A DNA stretch of 13,005 bases from Chromatiales bacterium (lineage in GTDB: Bacteria > Pseudomonadota > Gammaproteobacteria > SZUA-152). Shown here piece after piece: positions 6,000 through 12,830 of this stretch (position 1 is the stretch's first letter; each line of letters opens with the position of its first letter). Made by a program: the position numbers and the translations under genes. Below the pieces are notes generated by a model. That model had not been told where the DNA came from. It saw only the letters and a list, made by a program, of their open reading frames with translations, and did not search any database. The DNA lies in contig JALTPW010000226.1 in the NCBI GenBank assembly GCA_026999335.1, positions 1 to 13,005 on the forward strand, written 5' to 3'.

Positions 6000-7679
6000 A
6001 TGAGCGAAAGCTTTGCCGAATTATTTGAAGAAAGTCTCTCCCGTACCGAGATGCGCCCTGGTGCCATTCTGACCGGTACCGTGGTCGATGTGACCCCCGA
6101 TTTCGTGGTGGTCAATGCCGGCCTGAAGTCGGAAGGCATCATTCCTGTTGATGAGTTCCGCAATCACGAGGGAGAGATCGAAGTAAAGTCAGGCGACGAA
6201 GTCGAAGTCGCTCTGGAATACGTTGAAGACGGTTTTGGTGAAACCCGTCTGTCCCGTGAAAAGGCCCTGCGTGCCCGTTCCTGGCGTGTGTTGGAATCCG
6301 CTTTTGACGCTGGCGAGACCGTTACCGGTATCATCAACGGCAAGGTGAAGGGTGGTTTCACGGTGGAACTGAACGAAATCCGTGCGTTCCTGCCAGGTTC
6401 CCTGGTCGATGTCCGCCCTGTTCGCGACACCACCTATCTGGAAGGCAAGGAGCTGGAATTCAAGGTTATCAAGCTCGACCAGAAGCGTAACAATGTGGTT
6501 GTATCGCGCCGCGCCGTGGTGGAGGCCGAGTCCTCCGAAGAGCGTGAAGCGCTGATCGCCAGTCTGCAAGAAGGCCAGACCCTCAAGGGTATCGTCAAGA
6601 ACCTCACCGACTACGGCGCATTCATCGACCTGGGTGGCATCGACGGTCTGCTGCATATCACCGACATGTCTTGGAAGCGCATCAAGCATCCGAGTGAGAT
6701 CGTGGAAGTGGGTGACGAGATCGACGTCAAGGTGCTCAAATTCGACCGCGAGCGCACCCGCGTTTCCCTCGGCCTGAAGCAGATGGGCGAGGATCCCTGG
6801 GAAGACATCGCACGTCGCTACCCGGTCAGCTCACGTCTGTTCGGCAAGGTCACCAACCTCACTGATTACGGCTGCTTTGTGGAAATCGAGGAAGGCGTCG
6901 AAGGTCTGGTGCACGTGTCCGAAATGGATTGGACCAACAAAAATGTGGCGCCCAACAAAATCGTCCAGGTTGGCGATGAAGTGGAAGTCACGGTTCTCGA
7001 TATCGACCCCGAGCGTCGTCGCATCTCCCTGGGTATGAAGCAGTGCAAGCCCAATCCGTGGGACGAGTTCTCTGCCATGCACAACAAGGGTGACAAGATC
7101 ATCGGTACCATCAAGTCGATCACCGACTTCGGCATCTTTATCGGTCTGGATGGTGGCATCGATGGCTTGGTGCACATGTCCGATATCTCCTGGAACATGA
7201 CCGATGAAGAGGCGATTCGCAACTTCAAGAAGGGCGATGAACTGGAGACCACCGTGCTGGCGATTGACCCCGAACGTGAGCGTATTTCGCTGGGTGTCAA
7301 GCAACTGGAACAGGATCCCTTCAGTAACTATTTGGCCGATCACCCCAAGGGCACTATCGTCAAGGGTACGATTAGCGAAGTGGACGTCAAGGGTGCCGTG
7401 ATTCAGCTGGCCGAAGGCATCGAAGGTTATCTGCGGGCCTCCGAGCTTGCACGTGACCGTGTCGAAGATGCTCGTACCCTGCTGAAGGAAGGTGAAGAGA
7501 TCGAAGCCAAGTTCATCGGTGTTGATCGCAAGAACCGTACCCTGAATCTATCCATCAAGGCCAAGGATGATGCCGACGAAGTTGCGGCGGTTCAGGATTA
7601 CAGCCGTAACCAGCCCAGCGTGGGCGCAACCACACTGGGTGATCTGTTGAAGGAACAGATGGAAAGCAATAAGTCGTAA
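6000..7679 (+). CDS. rpsA: 30S ribosomal protein S1
   Basis: S1 binds mRNA on the 30S subunit and melts structured leaders during initiation. The 559-residue product has the six OB-fold S1 domains of the enterobacterial type, at about residues 21-87, 105-171, 192-260, 277-347, 364-434 and 451-520. The first two are divergent and ribosome-binding in E. coli. Domains 3 to 6 show the recurrent DYGAF/DYGCF/DFGIF and GLVH(M/V)S motifs, with GLLHITDMSW in domain 3, and ends such as RTRVSLGLKQ and RRRISLGMKQ. E. coli S1 has 557 residues. ATG 6000 with AAGGAT nine nt upstream gives the canonical N-terminus MSESFAELFEESL; an in-frame GTG at 5970 would add 10 atypical residues. Codon choice looks strongly biased to common codons, as expected for a highly expressed ribosomal protein. 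Confidence 0.98.
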   Translation: MSESFAELFEESLSRTEMRPGAILTGTVVDVTPDFVVVNAGLKSEGIIPVDEFRNHEGEIEVKSGDEVEVALEYVEDGFGETRLSREKALRARSWRVLESAFDAGETVTGIINGKVKGGFTVELNEIRAFLPGSLVDVRPVRDTTYLEGKELEFKVIKLDQKRNNVVVSRRAVVEAESSEEREALIASLQEGQTLKGIVKNLTDYGAFIDLGGIDGLLHITDMSWKRIKHPSEIVEVGDEIDVKVLKFDRERTRVSLGLKQMGEDPWEDIARRYPVSSRLFGKVTNLTDYGCFVEIEEGVEGLVHVSEMDWTNKNVAPNKIVQVGDEVEVTVLDIDPERRRISLGMKQCKPNPWDEFSAMHNKGDKIIGTIKSITDFGIFIGLDGGIDGLVHMSDISWNMTDEEAIRNFKKGDELETTVLAIDPERERISLGVKQLEQDPFSNYLADHPKGTIVKGTISEVDVKGAVIQLAEGIEGYLRASELARDRVEDARTLLKEGEEIEAKFIGVDRKNRTLNLSIKAKDDADEVAAVQDYSRNQPSVGATTLGDLLKEQMESNKS

Positions 7680-7686
7680 CTACCGA

Positions 7687-7726
7687 CAGTCAGCGAGAAG
7701 TTGTATATTCAGCCTCTCGCTGACTG
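7687..7726 (+). terminator. Perfect 12-bp hairpin just after rpsA, no T-tract
   Basis: CAGTCAGCGAGA (7687-7698) and TCTCGCTGACTG (7715-7726) are exact reverse complements around a 16-nt loop, starting 8 nt after the rpsA stop. No run of T follows (ATCATTGG), so an intrinsic terminator is not strongly supported. A 3'-end stabiliser, processing site or partial terminator separating rpsA from ihfB is more likely. Confidence 0.5.
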
Positions 7727-7742
7727 ATCATTGGACAGACTG

Positions 7743-7769
7743 TTGAAAATCATTGTTTTTCGGTACAAT
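7743..7769 (+). promoter_or_regulatory. Candidate sigma-70 promoter for ihfB
   Basis: TTGAAA (7743-7748) and TACAAT (7764-7769) are separated by 15 nt. The -10 matches consensus at 5 of 6 positions, but the spacing is short. The site lies downstream of the post-rpsA hairpin and about 100 nt before the ihfB start, where an independent ihfB promoter would be expected. Confidence 0.35.
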
Positions 7770-7872
7770 GAAAAACTGGCAAGTCTTTGACTTTCAATAG
7801 CCTGCCAAAACCTGTCAAGGATCTCGAGAAAAAGCATTCTGAGTATGGGTAACGCGAAGGAGGGCTGAATAG

Positions 7873-8172
7873 ATGACAAAATCGGAATTGATTGAACGGA
7901 TTGCAAGTAAGCAGCCCCATTTGCCGTATAAGGACGTTGAGCTTTCAGTAAAGACGTTGATCGAGCAGATGGCACAAAATTTGTCGACGGGGCAGCGGAT
8001 CGAGATCCGTGGCTTCGGCAGCTTTTCACTGCATTTTCGGCCGCCACGCATCGGACGGAATCCGAAGACGGGTGAAGCGGTTGCCCTGTCGGGCAAGTAT
8101 GTACCGCACTTCAAACCCGGCAAAGAATTACGCGAGCGAGTGAATGGTAATAACGGCAGCAACGGCCAGTAG
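7873..8172 (+). CDS. ihfB: Integration host factor subunit beta
   Basis: IhfB pairs with IhfA to form the sequence-specific DNA-bending protein used in recombination, replication and sigma-54 transcription. The 99-residue protein is a HU/IHF-fold member with an N-terminal helical dimerisation part, then RIEIRGFGSFSLHFRPPR and the DNA-intercalating arm GRNPKTG with proline at about residue 64. The end, GKYVPHFKPGKELRERV, matches the beta subunit specifically rather than IhfA or HU. A strong AAGGAGGG ribosome binding site lies about 8 nt before ATG 7873. The tail NGNNGSNGQ is low-complexity and slightly longer than the core fold needs. The gene follows rpsA, as is typical in proteobacteria, and is closed by an intrinsic terminator at 8212-8249. 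Confidence 0.97.
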   Translation: MTKSELIERIASKQPHLPYKDVELSVKTLIEQMAQNLSTGQRIEIRGFGSFSLHFRPPRIGRNPKTGEAVALSGKYVPHFKPGKELRERVNGNNGSNGQ

Positions 8173-8211
8173 TCTCCGACTGTGCGTAATTTGCACAAGT
8201 CGCGAATAGAG

Positions 8212-8249
8212 AAAACGGTATCCGCATAAGGCTGATGCCGTTTTTTTTT
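8212..8249 (+). terminator. Rho-independent terminator after ihfB
   Basis: The stem pairs AAAACGGTATC (8212-8222) with GATGCCGTTTT (8234-8244), 11 bp with one G-U, around an 11-nt loop. It runs straight into nine consecutive T (8241-8249). This is a textbook intrinsic terminator and likely marks the end of the aromatic/rpsA/ihfB transcription unit. Confidence 0.9.
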
Positions 8250-8321
8250 GCCCGAAATGACGATCCTGATCTCAGGTGGTATTGCTCCTAATAGTTTGAA
8301 TAATGAATGGGTGTAACTGAT

Positions 8322-8615
8322 ATGAAACGAATCATTTTTCTGGTGGTATTCTTGTTTGTCCTGGTTGTTGGCCTCAGCTTTGCGCTGATGAATGCCGAGA
8401 CAGTCATGCTCAGTTACTATTTCGGCACTATTTCAGCGCCGTTATCGATTGTTGTTGTGGTTTCCCTTGCTGCCGGAGCCTTACTCGGCGTATTGGCATG
8501 CATGGGCATGGCGCTGGGGCTAAAGCAGGAGGTTGTCCGTTTGCGCCGCAGTGTCAAAGTCACGGAAAAAGAGGTGGAGAATCTTCGTTCACTACCATTA
8601 AAGGATAAGCATTGA
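8322..8615 (+). CDS. lapA: LapA, lipopolysaccharide assembly membrane protein (YciS family)
   Basis: This is a 97-residue inner-membrane protein with two hydrophobic helices, at about residues 4-22 (IIFLVVFLFVLVVGLSFAL) and 41-66. A charged C-terminal stretch follows, likely a short coiled coil (LKQEVVRLRRSVKVTEKEVENL). The arrangement and the position directly before lapB match LapA, which in E. coli works with LapB at the inner membrane in LPS assembly. ATG 8322 (MKRIIFL) is chosen over an in-frame ATG at 8307 because family members begin with a short MK-R segment before the first helix. The primary sequence of this family is poorly conserved, so the call rests on topology, size and context. 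The stop overlaps the lapB start. Confidence 0.85.
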   Translation: MKRIIFLVVFLFVLVVGLSFALMNAETVMLSYYFGTISAPLSIVVVVSLAAGALLGVLACMGMALGLKQEVVRLRRSVKVTEKEVENLRSLPLKDKH

Positions 8616-9784
8616 GTCTGGCGCTGCCACTGTTGTTTTTGCTTCTGCCGGTGGCATTTTTGTCCGGTTGGTGGATGGGGAGGCGCAATAAGCGACGATC
8701 AAAAATACACAATGAAGAGTTCTCTTCGGGCTATTTCAAGGGTCTGAATTATTTACTCAATGAGCAGCAGGATAAAGCCATCGATGTCTTTGTGCAGATG
8801 TTGGAGGTCGACAGCGAGACGGTGGAAACCCATCTTGCGCTGGGAAATCTTTTTCGCCGTCGGGGCGAGGGAGATCGTGCCATCCGTATACACCAGAATC
8901 TTATTGCCCGCCCGACGCTGAGCAAAGATCAGCGCGCACGGGCATTATTGGAGCTGGGGCAGGATTACCTGCGTGCAGGCATGCTGGGACGGGCGGAGTC
9001 GCTGTTTCTGGAACTTATGGAGCAGGGTCTGTATCAGCGTGAAGCACTGGAAAGATTGCTGGATATTTACCAGCAGGAAAAAGAGTGGAGCAGGGCGATT
9101 GATGCGGCAAAGCGTATCGAGCGCAGTGGTGGTCAACGGATGGGTATCCTGATTGCTCACTTTTATTGCGAGCAGACGGAGGCGTGGCGGCAGAAAGGCG
9201 ATATAAAATCGGCGCTGAAATGTCTCAAGCAGGCCTTGGTTTCCCATAAAAATTCTGTTCGTGCCAGTTTGCTGAAAGCAGAAATTGAACAACAGATGGG
9301 ACGTCACAAACTGGCGATAAAGACACTCAGTCAAGTGGCGCAGCAGGATGCAGATTTTATTCCTGAGGCCGTACCGCTTCTAGTGCAAAGCTATAACGCA
9401 CTGAGACAAAAGCATAAGGGAGAGCGCTATCTACGTGAACTCCTGGAAAAACATGGCGGTATAACCCCCTTGCTGGCGGTTGTGGATTTGGTGCGGGAAG
9501 GGCAGGGTGAGCAGGATGCAACCGGACTCGTTATCCAGTACCTGCGTAAACGGCCGTCGGTCAGAGGGTTGGATAAGCTGATTGAGTTGCAGTTGGAAAG
9601 TGGCCAGGGCGAGCTACATGAAAACCTCCTTATTCTGAAGGAACTCGCGGATAAGCTGTTACAGGAAAAGACACCTTATCGTTGTCGTAACTGTGGTTTT
9701 GGGTCAAAGGCCTTGTGCTGGCAGTGTCCGGGTTGTAAACAGTGGAGTACTGTCCGCCCGGTTCAGGGTGTGTCGGGTGAATAG
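8612..9784 (+). CDS. lapB: LapB, lipopolysaccharide assembly protein with TPRs and rubredoxin-type zinc site
   Basis: LapB (YciM) is an inner-membrane adaptor that in E. coli brings LpxC to FtsH and so limits LPS synthesis. The 390-residue protein has one N-terminal membrane anchor (LLFLLLPVAFLSGWWMGRR, about 6-24). Tetratricopeptide repeats follow, including QDKAIDVFVQML and VETHLALGNLFRRRGEGDRAIRIHQ. A C-terminal rubredoxin-like metal site has CxxC pairs at Cys358/Cys361 and Cys372/Cys375, plus Cys369. Motifs such as IAHFYCE and YRCRNCGF match E. coli LapB closely. The start is TTG at 8612, overlapping the lapA TGA by 4 nt (TTGA), with AAGGAT about 6 nt upstream. It is supported because the hydrophobic anchor begins at once and no ATG or GTG precedes the anchor in this frame. 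Tight coupling to lapA is expected. Confidence 0.95.
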   Translation: MSLALPLLFLLLPVAFLSGWWMGRRNKRRSKIHNEEFSSGYFKGLNYLLNEQQDKAIDVFVQMLEVDSETVETHLALGNLFRRRGEGDRAIRIHQNLIARPTLSKDQRARALLELGQDYLRAGMLGRAESLFLELMEQGLYQREALERLLDIYQQEKEWSRAIDAAKRIERSGGQRMGILIAHFYCEQTEAWRQKGDIKSALKCLKQALVSHKNSVRASLLKAEIEQQMGRHKLAIKTLSQVAQQDADFIPEAVPLLVQSYNALRQKHKGERYLRELLEKHGGITPLLAVVDLVREGQGEQDATGLVIQYLRKRPSVRGLDKLIELQLESGQGELHENLLILKELADKLLQEKTPYRCRNCGFGSKALCWQCPGCKQWSTVRPVQGVSGE

Positions 9785-9838
9785 GTTCGATGTGCGTCTT
9801 TGTGAATGTTTGCCGGAAGTTTTTCTGGGAGTTGATGA

Positions 9839-10555
9839 ATGACTGAGATGACAGACCCGCAGGTCATCGTGGCCCTGGATTTTGCTGACGCGGTACAGGC
9901 GCTGGCTCTGATAGAGCATCTGGATCCCGCACACTGCCGTTTAAAGGTTGGCAAAGAGTTGTTTACCCGCAGTGGGCCTGTGCTGGTTGAGGCGCTGCAG
10001 GAGAAGGGTTTTGAGGTTTTTCTCGATCTTAAGTTTCACGATATTCCCAATACTGTCGCCAAGGCTTGCAAGGTGGCGGCCGATCTTGGCGTGTGGATGG
10101 TCAATGTGCACGCAATGGGCGGGCGAAAAATGATGGAGGCTGCGCGGGAGGCGATTGCGTCAGCTTCACATCGGCCCCGACTGATTGCTGTGACGGTGTT
10201 GACCAGTATGGGAGCGGCAGACTTGACTGAGATTGGTTTGCAGGGGAGTCCAGAAGATAATGTGCGGCGTCTGGCTAGGCTCGCGGAATTGGCTGGGTTG
10301 GATGGGGTGGTCTGTTCACCTCAGGAAGTGGATATGTTGCGCAATACGATGGGTGGGAATTTTCAGCTGGTGACACCCGGTGTGCGGCCAGCCGGTGCGG
10401 CGCTCAATGATCAGACTCGGGTGGCAACACCAGAGGAGGCAATCCGCGCAGGTGCCAGTTATCTCGTTATCGGACGCCCCATTACACAGGCTGATGATCC
10501 ACTGGCGGCACTCGGGGTAATCAACGAGGGAATATTACCGCTGCTTTCGCATTGA
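9839..10555 (+). CDS. pyrF: Orotidine 5'-phosphate decarboxylase
   Basis: PyrF decarboxylates OMP to UMP, the last step of de novo pyrimidine synthesis. The 238-residue TIM-barrel protein shows VIVALDFAD at strand 1, LKVGKELF, and the catalytic DLKFHDIPNT with Asp63, Lys65 and Asp68. It continues with VNVHAMGG, VCSPQEV, VTPGVRPAG and the phosphate-binding YLVIGRPIT near the end. ATG 9839 has GGGAG 7 nt upstream; a second in-frame ATG three codons on is less well placed. The gene follows lapB after 54 nt, the same lapA-lapB-pyrF order seen in E. coli and many relatives, so they are likely cotranscribed. Confidence 0.97.
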   Translation: MTEMTDPQVIVALDFADAVQALALIEHLDPAHCRLKVGKELFTRSGPVLVEALQEKGFEVFLDLKFHDIPNTVAKACKVAADLGVWMVNVHAMGGRKMMEAAREAIASASHRPRLIAVTVLTSMGAADLTEIGLQGSPEDNVRRLARLAELAGLDGVVCSPQEVDMLRNTMGGNFQLVTPGVRPAGAALNDQTRVATPEEAIRAGASYLVIGRPITQADDPLAALGVINEGILPLLSH

Positions 10556-10627
10556 TTTCGCCGGCCTGCCTGTCTTAGGATTGTCTCCGCAATATCTCTA
10601 ATGGAACTATCTGAAAGGAGTCAGAAT

Positions 10628-10903
10628 ATGTGTAAAGTCACGCAAATAGCCGTTGTCCTGTTGTTTCTCCTCGCTTCCTGGGCTGCCTTCGCCGAGCCGC
10701 TGAATATTAATGCAGCGGATGCTTCGACGATTGCGCAGGTCATGGATGGTATCGGCCAAACCAAGGCGGAAGCCATTGTTGCCTATCGGAAGACACATGG
10801 TGATTTCAAGAGCATTGAAGACCTGGCCAAGGTTAAGGGTATTGGTAAAAAGACCGTGGAGAAAAACCAATCAAAGCTGATGATTGGGCATTCGGGTAAA
10901 TAA
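10628..10903 (+). CDS. Small exported helix-hairpin-helix protein, ComEA-like
   Basis: This is a 91-residue protein with a clear Sec signal peptide (MCKVTQIAVVLLFLLASWAAFA, cleavage likely after residue 22). The mature part is essentially one ComEA-type domain: LNINAADASTIAQV, then the HhH hairpins DGIGQTKAEAIVAYR and KVKGIGKKTVEK. Family members bind double-stranded DNA without sequence preference. ComEA proper is the periplasmic DNA receptor that pulls in transforming DNA, and short stand-alone members such as E. coli YbaV are of uncertain role. ATG 10628 is selected by a strong AAAGGAG 7 nt upstream and the signal peptide; an in-frame ATG at 10601 would add nine polar residues. The gene is followed at once by a strong terminator. 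A role in DNA uptake is inference, as no other competence gene is in view. Confidence 0.88.
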   Translation: MCKVTQIAVVLLFLLASWAAFAEPLNINAADASTIAQVMDGIGQTKAEAIVAYRKTHGDFKSIEDLAKVKGIGKKTVEKNQSKLMIGHSGK

Positions 10904-10918
10904 CGGCTGATTGCCGGA

Positions 10919-10973
10919 AAAGCGCTGTCCGGGAACGCCAAATAGGCGATCCCGGGCAGCGTTTTCTTATTTT
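10919..10973 (+). terminator. Rho-independent terminator after the ComEA-like gene
   Basis: The 16-bp stem pairs AAAGCGCTGTCCGGGA (10919-10934) with TCCCGGGCAGCGTTTT (10950-10965), with two G-U pairs, around a 15-nt loop. It continues into the T-rich tail TTTTCTTATTTT. The position 15 nt after the stop codon supports it as the end of the lapA-lapB-pyrF-HhH unit. Confidence 0.82.
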
Positions 10974-11094
10974 GGCATTATCACTTTGAAAGAGTACTAC
11001 CCCTGCCTCCTACCGCACGAGGTTGCTGAGTGTTACAATCAGACGCTTTATTCAGTCAGGCCTCATAATGGTACTGACTGACAGCCTGATACCA

Positions 11095-11174
11095 CGGTCA
11101 TCCCGGTGCTGGCCGGGATCCAGCACTAACAATTATTGCTACTTCCCTGGATTCCGGCCTGTGCCGGAATAACG
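11095..11174 (+). repeat. 80-bp dyad repeat of the 'GTCATTCCGGC...GCCGGAAT' intergenic class
   Basis: The left part (11095-11123; TCATCCCGG...CCGGGATCCAG) and right part (11147-11174; CTGGATTCCGG...CCGGAATAACG) are imperfect reverse complements around a short AT-rich centre. Each half also carries its own hairpin (CCCGG-N6-CCGGG; TTCCGG-N6-CCGGAA). This is the widely dispersed proteobacterial repeat beginning GTCATTCC and ending GGAATGAC, here somewhat decayed. Copies elsewhere in the genome are expected. Confidence 0.75.
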
Positions 11175-11222
11175 AGTGAAAGTGGCTGAATGAGAATTTC
11201 AACTTACAGTAAGCGCTTTCGT

Positions 11223-11250
11223 TTGCAATGCACCCTGCCGCCTGAATAAT
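11223..11250 (+). promoter_or_regulatory. Candidate sigma-70 promoter for manC
   Basis: TTGCAA (11223-11228) and AATAAT (11245-11250) are separated by 16 nt, 43 nt before the manC start. The -35 matches at 4 of 6 positions and the -10 at 5 of 6. This is the best pair I can see between the dyad repeat and manC, and it is unsupported by other evidence. Confidence 0.35.
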
Positions 11251-11292
11251 CTTATTTCTATCAATACCTTTGAACCTAAGCCATTAAACACC

Positions 11293-12735
11293 ATGAAAAT
11301 ATTGCCTGTCATCCTGTCTGGCGGATCGGGAAGCCGCCTCTGGCCCCTGTCCCGAGAACAGTATCCTAAACAATTGATCTCCTTTAACGGTAAAGGCAGC
11401 CTGCTGCAGGAAACGGTTCTCAGGCTTGATGGTTTAAGCGCCGACCTCGCTGCCCCGATGCTGGTCTGTAATGAAAACCACCGATTTTTGGTGGCGGAAC
11501 AACTCCTGGAAATCGACCATGAAGCCTCGGCGATCCTGCTCGAACCCGTGGGGCGAAATACGGCACCGGCGCTGACCATTGCCGCCATGCACCGTCTGCA
11601 AGGGGACGGTGATGCCATTCTGCTGGTCATGCCGGCCGATCATGTTGTGCGCCTGACTGAGCCTTTTCATGCGGCAATCAATGAGGCCGTCAGCCTAGCT
11701 GAGTCCGGCGTGCTGGTTACTTTCGGCATTGTGCCTACTCACGCTGAAACGGGTTATGGCTATATTCGCAAAGGTCTGCCACTCGGTAGCCACGAAAATG
11801 CGGCAGAGATTGCCGAGTTTGTCGAAAAACCGGACAAGCAGACAGCGGAAGGCTATGTCGCTTCCGGTGACTTTTTGTGGAACAGCGGGATGTTTGTCAT
11901 GAAAGCATCGGTCTGGCTGAAACAGATCGAGACTTTCCGGCCGACGATGGCTGCCGCCTGCCGCAAGGCGCTCCAGGACAAGGTGCAGGATCTCGATTTT
12001 TGTCGTCTGGATCATGCCGCTTTCGAGGCCTGCCCCAGTGAATCTATCGACTATGCGGTCATGGAAAAGCTGGGTGCAAATGGTGGTGAGACGCAGGGCA
12101 TTGTCGTGTCACTGGATGCCGGGTGGACTGACCTCGGGGCCTGGCCCGCCATCTGGGAAGTCTGTGAGCGTGACGAATGCGGCAATATGACCAAGGGCGA
12201 TGTGCTGACCCATGACACCCGGAATACGCTTATTCATGCGGAGCACCGCCTGGTTGCCAGCGTCGGGCTTGATGATTTGCTGGTGGTTGAAACGGCCGAT
12301 GCCGTGCTGGTGGCGAACAAATCACATGCGCAGGACGTCAAAAAAATCGTCGAACAACTGAAGCTTGAAGGCCGATCCGAAAGTCTGGTGCATCGGCAAG
12401 TGTATCGCCCGTGGGGTTCCTATGAAGGCGTCGATATCGGGGAGCGCTTTCAGGTGAAACGCATTGCCGTTAAGCCTGGTGCGGCCCTGTCTCTGCAAAT
12501 GCACCATCATCGTGCGGAACACTGGATCGTCGTCAAGGGGACGGCGCGTGTGACGTGCGGTGACAAAATTTTTCTGCTGACCGAAAATCAGTCCACCTAT
12601 ATCCCCATTGGTGAAAAACACCGGCTGGAGAACCCGGGGACGGTCGTATTGGAGCTTATCGAGGTGCAGTCCGGCAGCTATCTGGGTGAAGACGACATCG
12701 TGCGCTTCGAGGATCAGTACGGACGTAGTGAGTGA
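11293..12735 (+). CDS. manC: Mannose-1-phosphate guanylyltransferase / mannose-6-phosphate isomerase (bifunctional, type II)
   Basis: This bifunctional enzyme makes GDP-mannose for surface polysaccharide: the isomerase part turns fructose-6-P into mannose-6-P, and the guanylyltransferase joins GTP and mannose-1-P. The 480 residues have two domains. The N-terminal nucleotidyltransferase has the signature SGGSGSRLWPLSREQYPKQ (9-27), FVEKP (176-180) and WNSGMF (196-201). The C-terminal cupin starts near residue 370 (RPWGSYE) with VKPGAALSLQMHHHRAEHW (metal-binding His about 404-406 and 410, Glu409) and YIPIGEKHRLENPG. The length is typical of ManC/CpsB/AlgA. The start gives the usual MKILPVILSGG, but no Shine-Dalgarno is evident before ATG 11293. 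No phosphomannomutase, GDP-mannose processing or glycosyltransferase gene is adjacent, so the polysaccharide served cannot be named. Confidence 0.95.
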   Translation: MKILPVILSGGSGSRLWPLSREQYPKQLISFNGKGSLLQETVLRLDGLSADLAAPMLVCNENHRFLVAEQLLEIDHEASAILLEPVGRNTAPALTIAAMHRLQGDGDAILLVMPADHVVRLTEPFHAAINEAVSLAESGVLVTFGIVPTHAETGYGYIRKGLPLGSHENAAEIAEFVEKPDKQTAEGYVASGDFLWNSGMFVMKASVWLKQIETFRPTMAAACRKALQDKVQDLDFCRLDHAAFEACPSESIDYAVMEKLGANGGETQGIVVSLDAGWTDLGAWPAIWEVCERDECGNMTKGDVLTHDTRNTLIHAEHRLVASVGLDDLLVVETADAVLVANKSHAQDVKKIVEQLKLEGRSESLVHRQVYRPWGSYEGVDIGERFQVKRIAVKPGAALSLQMHHHRAEHWIVVKGTARVTCGDKIFLLTENQSTYIPIGEKHRLENPGTVVLELIEVQSGSYLGEDDIVRFEDQYGRSE

Positions 12736-12756
12736 AAGCACAGTGTTAATTAATGA

Positions 12757-12785
12757 TTGCCGGGGACAGGTTGTCCAGATAAAAT
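12757..12785 (+). promoter_or_regulatory. Candidate sigma-70 promoter for metK
   Basis: TTGCCG (12757-12762) and TAAAAT (12780-12785) are separated by an ideal 17 nt (4 of 6 and 5 of 6 matches), 45 nt before the metK start. The short leader leaves no room for a SAM riboswitch, which agrees with gammaproteobacteria in general using other control for metK. Confidence 0.45.
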
Positions 12786-12830
12786 CTGCTCGGCTTGTGC
12801 GCCTGTATTTACTAAAATCAAAGGAAGATC

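Larger units (their letters stand above)
10904..11292 (+). other. 389-bp intergenic region between the ComEA-like gene and manC
   Basis: I see no coding sequence here. It contains the terminator at 10919-10973, an 8-bp-arm inverted repeat (TCAGTCAG at 11052-11059, CTGACTGA at 11074-11081), the 80-bp dyad repeat at 11095-11174, and a candidate manC promoter at 11223-11250. No tRNA or sRNA pattern was recognised. Confidence 0.65.

Noticed and set aside
5776..6003. A possible 75-codon gene on the + strand in the rpsA leader
   Set aside because: It has no ribosome binding site, overlaps the rpsA start, and has no recognisable domain. The region is better explained as leader.
11030..11045. TACAAT at 11034-11039 as a promoter -10
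   Set aside because: No acceptable -35 lies 15-19 nt upstream, and it is more than 250 nt from manC.
12736..12830. A SAM riboswitch upstream of metK
   Set aside because: The predicted leader is only about 45 nt, too short for known SAM riboswitch folds, and such switches are not typical of metK in gammaproteobacteria.
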